Shown here in pieces: positions 21,005 through 64,000 of a stretch of 64,000 bases of DNA. The position numbers were made by a program, and so were the translations under genes. The stretch is from Phaeosaccion multiseriatum (lineage: Eukaryota > Ochrophyta, other classes). The stretch lies in contig OZ218956.1 of assembly GCA_965112735.1 (NCBI GenBank), positions 3,286,001-3,350,000 of the forward strand, written 5' to 3'. Position 1 is the first letter of the stretch; each line of letters starts with the position of its first letter. The notes beneath the pieces are model-generated. The model saw nothing but the letters and a program-made list of their open reading frames with translations. It ran no database searches and was not told the DNA's origin.

Positions 21005-22516
21005 CGCACTTTCGACCGACCAGCCGACCAGCCCACCGACCTGAGCGAGTGCGTGCCGCACCTCCCCCTTCCTCTGTTCTGCGAGGTGTGCGTTGGCTGC
21101 CAGCTTGGCCTGGTCCTGAGCGGCGCTCACGGTGGCGTTACGCTGGGCCGGCCTGAGAGTGTCAGCAGAGCAGTGTCAGCAGTGGCGTGAGCAGTGGAGC
21201 GAGGGAGCACAGCGAGGAGCAGGGCGTCGTGGGGGGGAGAAGGAGGGAGGGGGAGGGGGGTTGCAATGCGAGCGAGACACACAGACGAGGTGGTGCGGTT
21301 CCATGGAATGGTTCCCACACACAGAGAGAGAGCGAAAGAGAGGGGGTTGAGAAAGAGAGAGAGAGTGGAGAGAGAAATACACACACACACACACAAAGAG
21401 AGTAAGCGGGAAGGGGCAAAGGCGTGTTCTCTCCCTTCCCCACACGTGTACCATCACGATACCTGTCATGCTCCTGACCCAACCTATACACCTCCAACAA
21501 CGCTTCCCCTCGCTTCTCTCCTCGACCACCGACTCACTCACTCACCCTTGCAGCACGGCCTCTGTTCGGGTATTGGCCATGTGAGCATTAGTGACCGCTG
21601 GGCCCGACAGCACAGCCTCCATCTTAGCGTTGGCCGCCGCGCCTTCCTGCCTCGCCCGCCTCACCCAAGGCCGCTCCAAGCTTTGTCCAGGGGGTGGGAC
21701 GACCTCTCCATGGCCATACATGCCCTTCCCTTCGTCGCCGTCTCCGGGTAGGTAGGCATACCCGCCTTCTACTACCGCCTCACTAAAGGGCACAGGCACG
21801 CCAGTCACGTAGGCTCGCCCTTCCGAGTACAGCTCCTGTTGCTTATGATAGAGCCCTTGCTGCTCTTCCTCCCCCGCCCCCGCCGGTCTTTGCGCCTTCT
21901 CCCTCGCCTTCTCTGCCTCCATGGTCATGGTACCGCTCGCCTCTAATACTGAAGTTTGGCGCTCGTCCTCCACCACGGCGGCCGCGTAAGCTTCACTGGC
22001 ATAGGTGGTGGAGGGGAGAAGAACAGCGACGGGATCGTCCTCGTCCTGCGGGGAGGCAACGACGGGCTGTATGTCAAGCACTGACAACATGTCCTCGATG
22101 GGAGCGGAGGGAGGCACCTCGTCGGGAACGTTCTGTGGCACCTCTTGTCTTTCTTCTCGTTCGGCTTGCATCTTCAACAGCTCCCCGTGCCCTACTCTAT
22201 TGCTCCAGATATTTCTCTCCCCTCCTCCTATATTCTCACGCTCCTGCTCCGCTGCGGAGTGTTGATGTGGAGCGCCCGAAGGAAGAGGGAAAGAGACCAA
22301 GTAAGTGTGGTGGTGCTCTGGATTCACAGATGGCTGACAATAACGGACAAGACCGGGTTTAGAAGGTTGGGCAATCATAATCAGGAGAGCTGCCAGCTGA
22401 GGGATCGGCAGTCCGCATAGAACAGCAGCAACAGAGACCACTAGTCTGCGGCTACAACTTTGGGGAAGTACCGCTGGCGAGAGCTGGAGAGAGTAAGAGC
22501 ATGAGACACAGACCAA
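20292..22516 (-). CDS. Protein of unknown function, three exons, Ala-rich repeats
   Basis: Model: complement(20292..20606, 21041..21152, 21546..22516), about 465 aa, phases consistent. The start is the ATG at 22514-22516; internal ATGs are possible. A hydrophobic segment (RLVVSVAAVLCGLPIPQLAALL) lies near the N-terminus and may be a signal anchor. The middle is acidic (EERQEVPQNVPDEVPPSAP, DEDDPVAVLLPSTTY). Toward the C-terminus, degenerate Ala/Asn repeats appear: NAKMEAVL, VTNAHMANTRTEAVLQG, RNATVSAAQDQAKLAANAH, THNAAVSDWKG. The tail has Tyr-containing near-repeats GGYQVAEYVSVYDK and GVADAEYKSVYEYK. I do not recognise the family. Exon 2 rests on frame, splice consensus and similarity of its repeats to the neighbouring exons. 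The gene is divergent from the dynein gene, with about 460 bp between starts. Confidence 0.6.
20607..21040 (-). repeat. CT/GA dinucleotide intron
   Basis: Intron 2 of the unknown gene. On the plus strand it carries GA-rich DNA at 20706-20790 and a pure CT microsatellite at about 20930-21001. As transcribed, the intron starts GA-rich just after the donor and ends CT-rich before acceptor GAACCAG|GCC. Confidence 0.7.
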
Positions 22517-22975
22517 AGGTCAGTGTGGTGGTGGATGGAGGGAAGGATGGGAAGAAGGAAGATGCGACGACAGGATGAACCGTGCGCTGGCACTTGCAAT
22601 AGCATGAGGGAAACGCTGGACTTGCTTTCAGCTGCGGAAGTATACTGGCCCATGAACTGCTGCTGCCCTTCAGGGAAGGATTGCCACAAAATTCAGCTCA
22701 AGTCAACCCCAACATCACTGCAATTCCTTCGTACAAGTTGCCTTCCTCCACGTAGGCCCCAAGACTCGTTAGGTGCCGTGCACGTCCACTGCTGCTCGAA
22801 GATCTCGCCTCCATCTTCCCACGCTTCAAACCTGCCCCCCCCCCACTTACTCCCCTCCCTCCCTCTCTCGATCCCGACTCTCTTTCCCCTGCTGGCTCAT
22901 CCCAGCAGAGCCTCCAGGACTAGAAGTTGCAGTGGTTGTACCAGCAGCCGTACTAGCAGCAGCAGCCGTAGCAGC
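22517..22975. promoter_or_regulatory. Divergent promoter region of the unknown gene and the dynein gene
   Basis: About 460 bp separate the two inferred start codons. The plus-strand frame stays open upstream of the chosen dynein ATG, but that upstream peptide (CCSKISPPSS, SRSCSGCTSSRTSSSS) is low-complexity and unlike dynein tails. A pyrimidine-rich stretch at 22830-22890 could instead be the end of a 5' UTR intron. Confidence 0.45.
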
Positions 22976-62976
<40,001 letters not shown>

Positions 62977-63024
62977 TTGTTAACTACCCGTATGTAATCA
63001 GTTAATTGAGTGCTCTTAACAGTC

Positions 63025-63030
63025 AATAAA
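63025..63030 (+). promoter_or_regulatory. Candidate poly(A) signal AATAAA of the dynein gene
   Basis: A perfect AATAAA lies 49 bp after the TAA stop, within an A/T-rich stretch that is rare in this window. The position suits 3' end formation. Confidence 0.55.
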
Positions 63031-64000
63031 GATGAGTCATACTCAGTCAGTGAGAGGGAGAGCGAGAGCGAGAGCTCAACGACTAATTCAATTGATAGAT
63101 GGATTGAATCGCTTATAGAACGAATGGGCTCACTTTGCCTGCCCCGCCTGGTCTTGCCTTGGCCCCTGCCCTTGCTTGCTTGCCCGCCCTTGCGCTTTAG
63201 GGACTCCTCACTCACCCACTCACTCACTCACTCACTCACTCACTCACTCACTCAATCACTCACTCACTCACTCACTCAACCACTCAATCACTCACTCACT
63301 CACTCACTCACTACTTACCCCCTCACTCACTCACTCACTGACTCACTTACCCACTCACACACTCGCTAACTCATGCACTCACTCACTCACTCACTCACTC
63401 ACTCACCACTCACTAACTCACTCACTCACTCACTTACTCACTCACTCAATCACTCACTCACTCAGTCACTTACCCCCTCACTCACTCACTCACTCACTCA
63501 CATACCCACTCACACACTCGCTAACTCATGCACTCACTCACTCACTCACTCACTCACTCACTCACTCACTTACCCACTCATTCACTCACTTACTCACTCA
63601 CTCACTCACTCACTCACTCACTTACCCACTCACACACTCGCTAACTCATGCACTCACTCACTCAGTCACTCACTCACTCACTCACTCACTCACTCACTCA
63701 CTTACCCACTCACTTACCCACTCACACACTCGCTAACTCATCCACTCACTCACTCAATCACACTCACTCACTTACTCACTCATGCACTCACTCACTCACT
63801 CACTCAATCCTCACTCACTCACTCACCCACTCGCTCAATCACTCAATCACTCACTCACTCACTCAATCCTCACTCACTCAATCACTCAATCACCCACTCA
63901 CTCACTCACTCACTCACTCCCTCGCTCCATCCCTCACTCACTCGCTCACTCAATCACTCACTCACTCACTCACTCACTCAATCAATCACTCACTCACTCA
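63031..64000. repeat. Downstream CACT-repeat region with higher-order units
   Basis: No gene is seen. From about 63200 to the window end, CACT/TCAC repeat predominates. A longer unit (TTACCCACTCACACACTCGC then TAACTCATGCACTC) recurs near 63350, 63500, 63625 and 63715, so the array has grown by copying blocks of roughly 90-150 bp, not only by single-unit slippage. CAATCACT and CGCTCACT variants dominate after 63800. Confidence 0.8.

Noticed and set aside
22523-22975. Upstream extension of the dynein frame to earlier ATGs (22523, 22604)
   Set aside because: The peptide is Ser/Pro/Cys-rich and low-complexity, and a pyrimidine tract interrupts it. The ATG at 22976 directly precedes the family-like WLRER segment.

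Overview
This window is nuclear DNA of a microbial eukaryote, almost certainly a flagellated alga with a complex (secondary red-type) plastid such as a heterokont or haptophyte. Three things support this. A 79-exon axonemal dynein heavy chain gene implies motile flagella. The gene at the left end encodes a protein with a signal peptide, a Phe after the apparent cleavage site (GCS|FQ, like the ASAFAP motif of red-derived complex plastids), a transit-like stretch and a thylakoid-type second signal. All genes have GT-AG introns, and these are unusually loaded with microsatellites. The species cannot be named from the sequence alone.

Layout: (1) 3-161 (+), the 3' end of an unrecognised Cys-rich protein gene. 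(2) 577-1934 (-), a two-exon plastid/thylakoid-targeted membrane protein. (3) 2104-15041 (+), a Rictor/Avo3/Ste20 orthologue (TORC2 scaffold), 10 inferred exons, about 3,505 aa, roughly twice the usual length because of Ala/Gly/Gln/Glu tracts. (4) 15981-19612 (-), a five-exon secreted right-handed beta-helix (pectate-lyase-like) protein of about 761 aa. (5) 20292-22516 (-), a three-exon protein of unknown function, about 465 aa. (6) 22976-62976 (+), a complete axonemal dynein heavy chain, most like DNAH10/inner-arm I1(f) beta, about 4,841 aa. (7) 62977-64000, a downstream CACT-repeat desert. Exon models were built by eye from reading frame, family resemblance and splice consensus. Summed exon lengths are multiples of three for every multi-exon gene. 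The genes have unrelated jobs (plastid, TORC2 signalling, secretion, flagellar motility); nothing suggests an operon-like system.

The most unusual content lies in the introns. Several short sequence families recur far above chance: TTGGTGATA/TATCACCAA, CCTCTGTCCTGACACC, CCATCCACTGCCATCC, CCCATTGACTTAC and CCCATATGCCTCTAA. They tend to lie in the C-rich orientation just before 3' splice sites and as their reverse complements just after 5' splice sites, with some exceptions. Many introns also consist of a microsatellite whose unit matches their own 5' splice donor (GTGAGT then GTGA repeats, GTCAGT then GTCA repeats, GTAGGG then TAGGG repeats, GTGAGG then AGG repeats). Together these suggest a lineage-specific process of intron creation or expansion, such as introner-like elements or splice-site-seeded repeat growth. 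Other notable items are a 910-bp telomere-like 12-mer satellite in one dynein intron with a 408-bp higher-order period, a decayed duplicate of a dynein exon, and a stop-free, frame-preserving 744-bp intron.
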